From: Agromyces cerinus subsp. cerinus
GTDB lineage: Bacteria > Actinomycetota > Actinomycetes > Actinomycetales > Microbacteriaceae
Assembly (NCBI RefSeq): GCF_900142065.1
Contig: NZ_FSRJ01000001.1
Location: 434,001 to 498,000 of the forward strand
Direction: 5' to 3'
Length of the DNA stretch: 64,000 bases
This document shows positions 50,863-58,189 of the stretch, piece by piece (positions within the stretch are counted from its first letter, which is position 1; the number at the start of each line of letters is the position of its first letter). The translations under genes and the position numbers were made by a program. Below the pieces are notes generated by a model. The model ran no database searches and was not told the DNA's origin. It saw nothing but the letters and a program-made list of their open reading frames with translations.

Positions 50863-53179
50863 TCCGGTTCCCCTCTCCCGCGTCCAGCGGCTCGCCCTGA
50901 CCGCAGCGTCCTTTCTGCTGCTCGCCACCGCCGCGATGGCGCTCGGCCCGCTCATCGCGGGCAGCGGGTGGTGGTGGCTGTGCGCGTTCGTCGCGGGCGG
51001 CGTGCTGTTCGCCGGCGCGGGCCTCCGTGCGCTGCGCACCCCGGCCTCCCTCGTGCCCGTGCTCGAACTCGTGGTGCTCCTCGCCCTCCTCACCCTCGTG
51101 TTCGGTGGCGGGACGAGCATCGCGCTCGTCATCCCGATTCAGGGCACCTTCGAGGCCTTCGGCGAGCTCATGTCGGGCGCCCAGCGCACGATCGAGCAGC
51201 AGTCGGTGCCCGCGATCCCCGTGCCGCCGCTCCTGTTCGCCCTCGCGCTCGGCATCGGGCTGCTCGCCTTCGTCGTCGACGTGCTCGTGCAGACTCTCAG
51301 GGTGCCCGCGCTCGCCGCGGTGCCGGCGCTCGTGCCCGTCGTCGTGCCGGGCTTCATCATCGAGGCCGGCGCCGAGGCCCCGGCCCTCGTGCTCACCGCC
51401 GCGGCGTATCTGCTGCTGCTCAGGGTCGACGTGCGGGTGCGGCGGCGGGCGCGCCTCGCCGCCGGCGCCGAAGGCGACGATGCCGCGACGGTCGTGCCGC
51501 CCAACCGGGTGCCCATCGTCTCGACGCTCGGCGCGTCGCTCGGCCTCGCCGCGGTCGGCCTCCTCACCGCGTCGATCCTGGCCGCGTCGACGCCGAGCAT
51601 CTCCTCGAGCCTGCTGCTCGGGTCGCCGAGCCAGGGCACGCTGTTCGGTCGCGGCGTCAGCCCCTTCATCGACCTGGGGCGCGACCTGCGGCGCCCCGAG
51701 GCGAGTCCGGCGTTCCACTACTTCGCACGCAACGCCGACCGCCCGTACTTCACCCTGCTCACGCTCGACGAGTTCGAGGGGGAGGTGTGGGGCGCCAGCG
51801 ACGCTGCGGTCGACGGCGACAACACGGTCGATGCGATGCCGCGGCCCGAGGGCCTCTCCGACGAGGTCGAGACCTCGGAACACGCCATCGAGGTGGTCGT
51901 CGACGAAGTGCGCACGACGTGGCTCCCCGTGCCGTATCCCACCTCGCGCATCGAGGGCCTCAACGGCTCCTGGTTCTGGGACGAGGGGTCGCTCTCGGTG
52001 CGCAGCGTCGACACGAACACCGCCGGGCAGCGATACGTTGCCACTCGCCTCGAGGTGGATCCCACGGTCGCGCAGCTGCGCGAGGCGAGCACCGAAGTGC
52101 CCGCAGAGCTCGAGCGCAACCTCGCACTGCCCGAGGAGATGCCGGCGATCATCGCCGACACGGCGGCGGCGGTGACCGCGGGCACCACCTCCCGCTATGA
52201 CGCGGCGGTGGCGATCCAGTCCTTCCTCCGCTCCTCCCAGTTCGACTATTCGACCGAGTCACCGGTCGCAGACGGCTACGACGGCGGCGGCTTCGACGTG
52301 ATCGCGAAGTTCCTCGAGACCAAGTCGGGGTACTGCGTGCACTTCGCCTCGACGATGGCGGTGCTCGCGCGCGAGATCGGCATCCCCTCGCGCATCTCGC
52401 TCGGCTACACGCAGGGAGCGCCGACGCAGGAGCGCGTCGACGGCGTGCAGCGCATCGAAGTCGATTCGCACGACCTGCACTCGTGGCCCGAGCTCTACTT
52501 CGAGGGAGTCGGGTGGGTGCCGTTCGAGCCGACGCCCGGGCGCGGCACCGTGCCCGGCTACTCGCGACCGGGTGCGGGTGACGGCACCGGAGCCGCGGCG
52601 CCGAGCACGGCGCCCGTCACCCCGGGGGCGAGCGGACGGCCCGAACTCGACCCCGATCGCGGGCTCGCCGGGCAGGCCGGCGGTGGTGCGACGGCGAACG
52701 CGTGGTGGCAGCGCGGCGTGCCGGTGGCACTCGTCGTGCTGCTCGTGCTCCTCCTCCCGGCGCTGCTGCGCCTCGGGCAGCGCTGGACCCGCCGCCGCCG
52801 CATCATCAAGGGCGAACGGCCAGCGGATGCCGCGTGGGACGAGGTGATCGCGACGGCTCGCGATCTCGGGGCCGGCGGCGACGACGCCGAGACCGCCCGG
52901 GCCTTCGCCGCCTCGGTCGCCGAGCGCGAGGCATTCGGAGGTGCTGAGGCGAGGGCCGCCCTGTTCGAACTCCGCGACGCCGTCGAACGCGAACGGTACG
53001 GTCCCGACGCCGCATCGACGGCGGCGGCATCCGCCCTGTTCGATGATCTCGCGACCGTGCGTGCGGCCCTGCTCGCCGATGCCGCACCGGCGGTGCGCGC
53101 GCGGGCCCTGTTCGCCCCGCGATCGCTCATCGACGCCGCACGCCGGGCGCTCGGCGAACGCCCATCCCTCGGCGCGTAG
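50852..53179 (+). CDS. Transglutaminase-like membrane protein (intact catalytic Cys/His)
   Basis: This 775-residue protein has five to seven N-terminal membrane helices and an outside transglutaminase-like domain. The nucleophile is C495 (KSGYCVHFASTMAVLAREIG) and the histidine H543 (HDLHSWPEL). The third acid position is Glu (GWVPFEPTPG), as is common in actinobacterial members. Another membrane helix (VALVVLLVLLLPALLRLG) and a cytoplasmic DUF4129-like tail follow. Such TgpA-type proteins probably act as cysteine proteases or cross-linking enzymes on envelope substrates. It contrasts with the degenerate paralogue at 32975. Confidence 0.92.
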   Translation: MRPDPVPLSRVQRLALTAASFLLLATAAMALGPLIAGSGWWWLCAFVAGGVLFAGAGLRALRTPASLVPVLELVVLLALLTLVFGGGTSIALVIPIQGTFEAFGELMSGAQRTIEQQSVPAIPVPPLLFALALGIGLLAFVVDVLVQTLRVPALAAVPALVPVVVPGFIIEAGAEAPALVLTAAAYLLLLRVDVRVRRRARLAAGAEGDDAATVVPPNRVPIVSTLGASLGLAAVGLLTASILAASTPSISSSLLLGSPSQGTLFGRGVSPFIDLGRDLRRPEASPAFHYFARNADRPYFTLLTLDEFEGEVWGASDAAVDGDNTVDAMPRPEGLSDEVETSEHAIEVVVDEVRTTWLPVPYPTSRIEGLNGSWFWDEGSLSVRSVDTNTAGQRYVATRLEVDPTVAQLREASTEVPAELERNLALPEEMPAIIADTAAAVTAGTTSRYDAAVAIQSFLRSSQFDYSTESPVADGYDGGGFDVIAKFLETKSGYCVHFASTMAVLAREIGIPSRISLGYTQGAPTQERVDGVQRIEVDSHDLHSWPELYFEGVGWVPFEPTPGRGTVPGYSRPGAGDGTGAAAPSTAPVTPGASGRPELDPDRGLAGQAGGGATANAWWQRGVPVALVVLLVLLLPALLRLGQRWTRRRRIIKGERPADAAWDEVIATARDLGAGGDDAETARAFAASVAEREAFGGAEARAALFELRDAVERERYGPDAASTAAASALFDDLATVRAALLADAAPAVRARALFAPRSLIDAARRALGERPSLGA

Positions 53180-53182
53180 ACT
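53177..53182 (+). promoter_or_regulatory. -10 hexamer TAGACT before the DUF177 gene
   Basis: TAGACT overlaps the TAG stop of the transglutaminase gene and ends 9 bases before the GTG at 53191. The arrangement repeats that seen at gltX. Confidence 0.45.
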
Positions 53183-53190
53183 CGTCGATC

Positions 53191-53760
53191 GTGGCCATCA
53201 AGTATTCCCCGTTCCGTGTGAACGTCCGCGACCTCGTCAACCGTCCCGGCGAGATGCGCGAGCACCCGTTCGTCGTCGCCGCCGGCGACCAGATGGGCGA
53301 GGGACTCGTCGCCGTGCGCGCCGGATCCGAGCTCGACATCGACGTCCGTCTCGAGTCGGTGCACGAGGGCATCCTCGTCACCGCAGAGGTCGACGCGGTG
53401 GCCGAGGGAGAGTGCGGCCGATGCCTCATCGACATCGCGCTGCCCGTCGAAGTCGAGTTCCAAGAACTCTTCGGGTATCATTCTGGGGAAGCCATCGAGT
53501 ATGAGGTTCAAGACGACCACGTGGATCTTGAACCACTCATCCGAGATGCGGTAGTGCTGGCACTGCCGTTCCAGCCGGTGTGCCGACCGGATTGCCCGGG
53601 ACTCGACCTCGAGACCGGGCTCCGACTGGCCGATCATCCGGAACTCGTCACCCCTGAGCACAGCGATCCACGATGGTCCGCGCTCGCAGGGTTCCAGGCT
53701 TCCGAAGACAGCGGCCCGGATGACGCATCCGGCGCCGACCAGCAGAGAGAAGAGAGATAG
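53191..53760 (+). CDS. DUF177 (YceD) family protein
   Basis: This 189-residue protein has the DUF177 pattern: GEMREHPFVV at the start, GECGRCLIDIALPVEVEFQELF in the middle, and VCRPDCPGLD near the C-terminus. The two CxxC-like pairs may bind zinc. Family members always neighbour rpmF and have been linked to 23S rRNA or ribosome assembly, but the molecular role is unclear. The C-terminus here has an acidic and polar extension. rpmF begins 2 bases after its stop. The GTG start is supported by the -10 position. Confidence 0.92.
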   Translation: MAIKYSPFRVNVRDLVNRPGEMREHPFVVAAGDQMGEGLVAVRAGSELDIDVRLESVHEGILVTAEVDAVAEGECGRCLIDIALPVEVEFQELFGYHSGEAIEYEVQDDHVDLEPLIRDAVVLALPFQPVCRPDCPGLDLETGLRLADHPELVTPEHSDPRWSALAGFQASEDSGPDDASGADQQREER

Positions 53761-53762
53761 TC

Positions 53763-53966
53763 ATGGCTGTTCCGAAGCGGAAGAAGTCACGCGCCCGAAC
53801 CCACATGCGCCGCGCGCAGTGGAAGGCCGAGGTCCCCACCCTGGTCAAGACGGTCGAGAACGGCAAGGTCACCTACAGCCTTCCTCACCGCGCCAAGGTC
53901 GTCGAGGACTCGGCGGGCACCCCGCTCTTCCTCGAGTACAAGGGCCGCAAGGTCGCCGACGTCTAG
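53763..53966 (+). CDS. rpmF: 50S ribosomal protein L32
   Basis: The 67-residue protein begins MAVPKRKKSRARTHMRR, the conserved L32 start. It has no cysteine, so it is the zinc-independent form that has lost the usual CxxC pairs. It lies between the DUF177 gene and rnc, the standard order in many bacteria. Confidence 0.98.
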   Translation: MAVPKRKKSRARTHMRRAQWKAEVPTLVKTVENGKVTYSLPHRAKVVEDSAGTPLFLEYKGRKVADV

Positions 53967-53994
53967 TCGGCCCCAGATACCCGAACGACCGGTC

Positions 53995-54705
53995 GTGACG
54001 CGAACGGAGCTCAACGGGGCAGTGGATCACGCGCTCGAGGAGCTGCAGCAACGCCTGCAGATCTCGATCGATCCCGCCCTGCTCCAGCTCGCGCTCACGC
54101 ACCGGTCATTCGCGTACGAGAACGGCGGCATCCCGACCAACGAGCGCTTGGAGTTCCTGGGCGATTCGATCCTCGGGCAGGCCGTGACGGTCAAGCTGTT
54201 CCGCGACCACCCCGATCTCGACGAGGGGGAGCTCGCGAAGCGGCGGGCGAGCCTCGTCTCGAGTGTCGCGCTGGCAGAGGTCGGTCGCACCATCGGCGTC
54301 GGCCGGTTCATCCGGCTCGGGCGTGGTGAGACCATGACCGGCGGCGCCGACAAGCCGTCGATCCTCGCCGACACGGTCGAGGCGATCATCGGCGCGGTGT
54401 ACCTCGACGCCGGTGGCGACACCGCCACCGAGCTCGTGCTGCGCCTCGTCGCGCCGCTCATGAAGGATCCGGCGCGCTTCGGCGCGGCCATGGACCCGAA
54501 GACGAGCCTGCAGGAGATCGCAGCTCGTCGTGGAGCCACGGCACCGGCCTACACGGTCGCCGAGAGCGGACCCGACCACAACAAGCACTTCGTCGCCACG
54601 GTGACCGTCGGCGACCTCGTCGAGGCGTCGGGCGAGGGGTCGAGCAAGAAGCAGGCCGAGATGGCCGCCGCGCTCGAGGCCTGGACCCTGCTGAACCCAG
54701 CCTGA
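53995..54705 (+). CDS. rnc: Ribonuclease III
   Basis: RNase III cuts double-stranded RNA in rRNA precursors and structured mRNAs. The 236-residue protein has the signature NERLEFLGDSILG with the catalytic acids. The C-terminal double-stranded-RNA-binding domain ends in SGEGSSKKQAEMAAALEAW. Length is normal. The GTG at 53995 lies 28 bases after rpmF; mutM starts just after its stop, so rpmF, rnc and mutM form one unit. Confidence 0.97.
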   Translation: MTRTELNGAVDHALEELQQRLQISIDPALLQLALTHRSFAYENGGIPTNERLEFLGDSILGQAVTVKLFRDHPDLDEGELAKRRASLVSSVALAEVGRTIGVGRFIRLGRGETMTGGADKPSILADTVEAIIGAVYLDAGGDTATELVLRLVAPLMKDPARFGAAMDPKTSLQEIAARRGATAPAYTVAESGPDHNKHFVATVTVGDLVEASGEGSSKKQAEMAAALEAWTLLNPA

Positions 54706-54706
54706 C

Positions 54707-55630
54707 GTGCCTGAGCTGCCCGAGGTCGAGGTGGTGCGGGCCGGGCTCGCGCCGGCCGTCACCGGTGCCATGGTCTCGGCGGTCGAGGTGCTCGAGCCTC
54801 GGTCGCTGAAGCGGCACGACGCGGCATCCGGTGAATTCGAGACCCTGCTGACGGGTGCCCGCATCGAGGCGGCCGTGCGTCGCGGCAAGTTCCTCTGGTT
54901 GCCGATCTCGGGCGACGAGCGGCGCGACGGCCGCGCGATCGTCGGGCATCTCGGCATGAGTGGGCAGATGCTGCTTCGCACGCCCGACCATCCCGGTGAC
55001 GACGCGCACGCTCGTGTGCGAGTGCACCTCGAACATCCCGAGCACGGTGAGCTGCGGGTCGACTTCGTCGATCAGCGCATCTTCGGTTCCCTCGCGATCG
55101 ACCGCCTCGTGCCGACGGCCGACGGCGAGATCGGCGGCTTCTCCGACGGCGTCACGGGGGAGTGGGCGCGGCAGGTGCCCGCGCAGGTCGCCCACATCGC
55201 GCGGGATCCCCTCGACCCGGCGTTCTCCGAGCGCGCGTTCTTCGCAGCACTCGCGAAGCGCGGCACGGCGATCAAGCGCGTGCTGCTCGACCAGGGCGTC
55301 GTCAGCGGCATCGGCAACATCTACGCCGACGAGTCCCTGTGGGCCGTGCGGCTGCACGGCGAGCAGCCCGCGTCGTCGCTCTCGAGCCGCAAGGCGCGCG
55401 AACTCCTCGGCGCCGTGCGCGAGGTGCTCGGCAAGGCGCTCGCCGAGGGCGGTACGAGCTTCGACGCCCAGTACGTCAACGTCAACGGGGCATCCGGGTA
55501 CTTCGAGCACTCGCTGAACGCCTACGGGCGCGCGGGCAAGCCCTGCCCGCGCTGCGGCACGCCGATGGTGCGCGAGCAGTTCATGAACCGAGGCTCGCAC
55601 TTCTGCCCCAGGTGCCAGCGGTTGCGGTGA
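54707..55630 (+). CDS. mutM: Formamidopyrimidine-DNA glycosylase
   Basis: MutM (Fpg) removes oxidised purines such as 8-oxoguanine and nicks the strand. After the GTG-coded Met is removed, the N-terminus is PELPEVEVV, with catalytic Pro and Glu. The helix-two-turn-helix region contains GIGNIYADESLW. The C-terminal zinc finger is CPRCGTPMVREQ, then HFCPRCQ. The 307-residue length is slightly long because of a small insert. It is co-transcribed with rnc. Confidence 0.97.
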   Translation: MPELPEVEVVRAGLAPAVTGAMVSAVEVLEPRSLKRHDAASGEFETLLTGARIEAAVRRGKFLWLPISGDERRDGRAIVGHLGMSGQMLLRTPDHPGDDAHARVRVHLEHPEHGELRVDFVDQRIFGSLAIDRLVPTADGEIGGFSDGVTGEWARQVPAQVAHIARDPLDPAFSERAFFAALAKRGTAIKRVLLDQGVVSGIGNIYADESLWAVRLHGEQPASSLSSRKARELLGAVREVLGKALAEGGTSFDAQYVNVNGASGYFEHSLNAYGRAGKPCPRCGTPMVREQFMNRGSHFCPRCQRLR

Positions 55631-55660
55631 TGCGGTGCGGGCCGCCGCGTATCCCGAAGG

Positions 55661-56218
55661 TCAACGGGCGCGGTAGCCCGCATAGATCAGTCCGTTGTCG
55701 AAGGCTCGCTGCGCGAACAGCTCGAGATCCAGACGCACGCCGTCGGGGAAGAACCGGGTACCGCCGCCGACCACGCTCGAGGTGACGAAGAGGTGGTATT
55801 CGTCCACGAGTCCGGCCGCGATCGCCTGGGCAGCGAGATTCGGCCCGTCGACGCTGAGGTCGTGGTCGGACTCCGCCTTCAGTCTGCGGATCGCATCGGG
55901 GTCGAATGTGCGCTCGATTCTGGTCTTCGCGCTCGACACCGTCTCCAGCGTCGTGGAGTAGACGATCTTCTCCGCCGCCTTCCATCCGTCGGCGTACTGC
56001 ACGATGTACGGCGGCACGTCGGTCTGGGCGTCGACGGTCTCCCAGAAGACCATCGTCTCGTACATGCGCCTGCCGTAGAGGAAGGTGCCGACGTTGCGGA
56101 AGGCGTCGCCGATGAACGTGTGCACGTCTTCGTCTTCGGCTCCGTTGCCGAGGTCGCCCTCGGCCGCCTTGGCGTACCCGTCGAGCGAGGTGATCATCGA
56201 ATAGATGAGCTTGCCCAT
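55661..56218 (-). CDS. Dihydrofolate reductase / RibD C-terminal family protein
   Basis: This 185-residue protein has the RibD_C/DHFR-like fold: the N-terminal strand KLIYSMITSLDGY, GRRMYETMVFWE, and the nucleotide-binding HLFVTSSVVGGGTRFFPDG. Such proteins are NADPH-dependent reductases of unknown substrate and are not the essential folate enzyme. The gene is divergent from a TetR gene. A near-consensus promoter (TTGACT-17-TACTTT) and an AAGGAG ribosome-binding site precede it. Two matching operators indicate repression by that TetR protein. Confidence 0.85.
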   Translation of the reverse strand: MGKLIYSMITSLDGYAKAAEGDLGNGAEDEDVHTFIGDAFRNVGTFLYGRRMYETMVFWETVDAQTDVPPYIVQYADGWKAAEKIVYSTTLETVSSAKTRIERTFDPDAIRRLKAESDHDLSVDGPNLAAQAIAAGLVDEYHLFVTSSVVGGGTRFFPDGVRLDLELFAQRAFDNGLIYAGYRAR

Positions 56219-56236
56219 TTCAGCTCCTTTGCTTGA

Positions 56237-56256
56237 GGTGAGTCACGTGGCTCACC
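56237..56256. promoter_or_regulatory. TetR operator 1 (at the reductase transcription start)
   Basis: GGTGAGTCACGTGGCTCACC is a 20-bp near-perfect palindrome. It begins at the predicted +1 of the leftward reductase transcript and extends into its leader. The core TGAGTC-N4-GGCTCA matches operator 2. Confidence 0.7.
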
Positions 56257-56262
56257 ACTGGC

Positions 56263-56291
56263 AAAGTAGCAACCACCGAGTCATGAGTCAA
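56263..56291 (-). promoter_or_regulatory. Promoter of the reductase gene (TTGACT-17-TACTTT)
   Basis: On the minus strand TTGACT (56286-56291) and TACTTT (56263-56268) are separated by exactly 17 bases. It is the best consensus-like promoter seen in the window. Its -35 lies inside operator 2. Confidence 0.75.
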
Positions 56292-56299
56292 GCGACTCA
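56284..56299. promoter_or_regulatory. TetR operator 2 (overlaps both promoters)
   Basis: TGAGTC-AAGC-GACTCA is a perfect 6-bp inverted repeat. It shares the core of operator 1. It covers the -35 of the reductase promoter and lies in the -35 region of the tetR promoter. Confidence 0.7.
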
Positions 56300-56308
56300 C
56301 CTCTCTGG

Positions 56309-56314
56309 CATACT
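56309..56314 (+). promoter_or_regulatory. -10 hexamer CATACT of the tetR gene (leaderless)
   Basis: CATACT ends 7 bases before the A of the ATG at 56321, predicting a leaderless mRNA. The same hexamer serves the MFS gene. Confidence 0.6.
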
Positions 56315-56320
56315 GGATGC

Positions 56321-56986
56321 ATGCCCCGCGAACTCTCTGCGTATCACCGCCGGATCGCCGCCACGAACCGTGCGGCAATCGTCGACGCGGCCACCGCCCT
56401 GTTCCTCGAGCACGGATACGACCGCACCTCGCTCACGCGCGTGGCCGAGCACGCGGGGGTCTCCAAGGCGACGCTGTTCAAGCAGTTCCCGACGAAAGCC
56501 GAGCTCTTCGAGGCGATGGTCCTCGAGGCCGGCGGTGCGCCGGCCGGAGCCGTCGTCGACCCGCCGACCGGCGATCTCGGCGCGGGTCTGACCGCCTTGG
56601 GCTCCGCATACGTGGAGCTGCTGAACCGCCCCCGCATGGAGCAGTTGATTCGCACCCTGATCGGCGAGTCGCAACGGTTCCCCGAGTTGCGGGAACGCAC
56701 CTTCGACTTCGGCACACTGCCCGTGTTCGCGGCGCTGGGGCGCTACCTCCGAGCCGAGGACGCCGCCGGATCGGCGCGCATCGACGATCCGGATGCCGCG
56801 GCAGCGCAGTTCCTCGGCATGATCTCCACCGTCGTCTTCTGGCCCCGCCTCATCCATGGCGGTTGGTCGCTCAGCGAGCACGAGACGCGCAACGTGGTCG
56901 ACGAAGCCGTGCAGACGATCGTGGCGCGGTACGGCGTGACTCCGGTCAGTCGTGCTGCCACTCCGCGCTCATCCCGCGGAGCGTGA
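56321..56986 (+). CDS. TetR-family transcriptional regulator
   Basis: This 221-residue repressor has the TetR helix-turn-helix at about residues 20-65 (RTSLTRVAEHAGVSKATLFKQF) and a helical ligand-binding C-terminal domain. It probably represses the divergent reductase gene and itself through two shared palindromes in the 102-bp gap. The start is fixed by a leaderless promoter. The last 41 bp overlap the convergent GNAT gene. The ligand is not known; it may be a substrate of the reductase. Confidence 0.92.
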   Translation: MPRELSAYHRRIAATNRAAIVDAATALFLEHGYDRTSLTRVAEHAGVSKATLFKQFPTKAELFEAMVLEAGGAPAGAVVDPPTGDLGAGLTALGSAYVELLNRPRMEQLIRTLIGESQRFPELRERTFDFGTLPVFAALGRYLRAEDAAGSARIDDPDAAAAQFLGMISTVVFWPRLIHGGWSLSEHETRNVVDEAVQTIVARYGVTPVSRAATPRSSRGA

Positions 56987-58028
56987 AGCCGAGCGCGATG
57001 TTGATGGCGAGCATGTGGTCGTTCTCGTCGGCGTTCCACGTGTAGACGTCGGTACGCTCGGGCGCGGTCTCACCGAGTCGCACGAGGTTGCCGAGTTTCA
57101 GCAGCATGCCGAGGCGGTGGCCCCGGTGAGGGCCGAGCACGATGGTGTCCCACTGGAACACGGCCATCGAGTCGGCGGGCAGCGAGAGCTCCGTGAACCC
57201 GGCGACCGCACCGTCGGGAGCGATGGCGGCCTGCGCGAGCGTCGTGCGGCCGCCCGCGAGTGCGAGGGTCTCCTCGGACCGCACTCGATCGGCGTCCCAC
57301 GCCTCCTCGTCGTAGGAGATGCCGCCGGCGGGCGTGTCCGTCGACATCGAGGCGTGGGCCACGGCGAGGGAGTCGAGCAGTTCCTCCGGGGCCCGGTCGA
57401 TCCAGCCGACGAGCCGGTAGTCGGCGGCGACCGCGTCGCGCGCGGTGAGGTGATCGGCGAGCATCGACCGGAACTCCGCCGCCCTGCCCGTCACGGTGAG
57501 CCCGCTCATGCGTTCGAGTTGACCGAGGCGATAGCCGTGGCGGGTCGCGAATGCGGCCCCGGGATCGGCCGCCGGGATCGATCGGGTGCCGTCGGGTGCC
57601 TCGAGACGGGCGCCGGGGAGGTCGAGGCCGGCGACGGGCACATCCGAGCGGCCCACGAGCACCTCGCGTCCGATCGACCGCGCGTGAGTTTCGGCATGGC
57701 GCAGCAGTTCACTGCCGATGCCGCGTCGGCGTTGGTCGACGGCGACGCCGACCGTGATCTCGGCGGCGCGGGCGCCGTCGCTTCGCTCCCAGGTCACATC
57801 GGCGCGGCCGACGCAGCGACCTCCGTCCCAGGCGGCGAAGGCACGTCGGCCGGTGTACCGACCGTCGAGGAACTCGGGCAGCAGTTCGGGTGCGTCGTAT
57901 GAGAAGCGACGGTGGCCCCAGACCGACTCGTCGGCCACCGCTGTGGCCTCGACGTACGCCTCGAACTCCACGGCCTCGGGCGTGCCGAGTCGTTCCGGAA
58001 CCGCAACCGGTCGAATGTCGAGTGTCAT
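56946..58028 (-). CDS. Tandem GNAT-domain acetyltransferase
   Basis: This 360-residue protein has two GNAT folds. The first (about 8-160) carries the acetyl-CoA loop VDQRRRGIGSELLRHAE. The second (about 190-360) carries a variant loop GPHRGHRLGMLLKLGN. The two-domain layout and size resemble MshD-type and aminoglycoside-modifying relatives, but no specific substrate is evident. The ATG at 58028 has GAGGAGG upstream. It overlaps the end of the tetR gene tail to tail and diverges from smc. Confidence 0.85.
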   Translation of the reverse strand: MTLDIRPVAVPERLGTPEAVEFEAYVEATAVADESVWGHRRFSYDAPELLPEFLDGRYTGRRAFAAWDGGRCVGRADVTWERSDGARAAEITVGVAVDQRRRGIGSELLRHAETHARSIGREVLVGRSDVPVAGLDLPGARLEAPDGTRSIPAADPGAAFATRHGYRLGQLERMSGLTVTGRAAEFRSMLADHLTARDAVAADYRLVGWIDRAPEELLDSLAVAHASMSTDTPAGGISYDEEAWDADRVRSEETLALAGGRTTLAQAAIAPDGAVAGFTELSLPADSMAVFQWDTIVLGPHRGHRLGMLLKLGNLVRLGETAPERTDVYTWNADENDHMLAINIALGFTLRGMSAEWQHD

Positions 58029-58189
58029 TCCGAGCCTCCTCGCCGCCCGGTGGGCAGCCGATCAGGATATCGGCAGCGTCTCCCGGCGACAAGATCGGAT
58101 CGCACAGCGGACGGCGCGCGTGCGCGGCGGGGGCCCGAACCTCGGATACCGTAGACCCCAGCGTTCTCGCGACCAGGAGAGGGTGGGAC

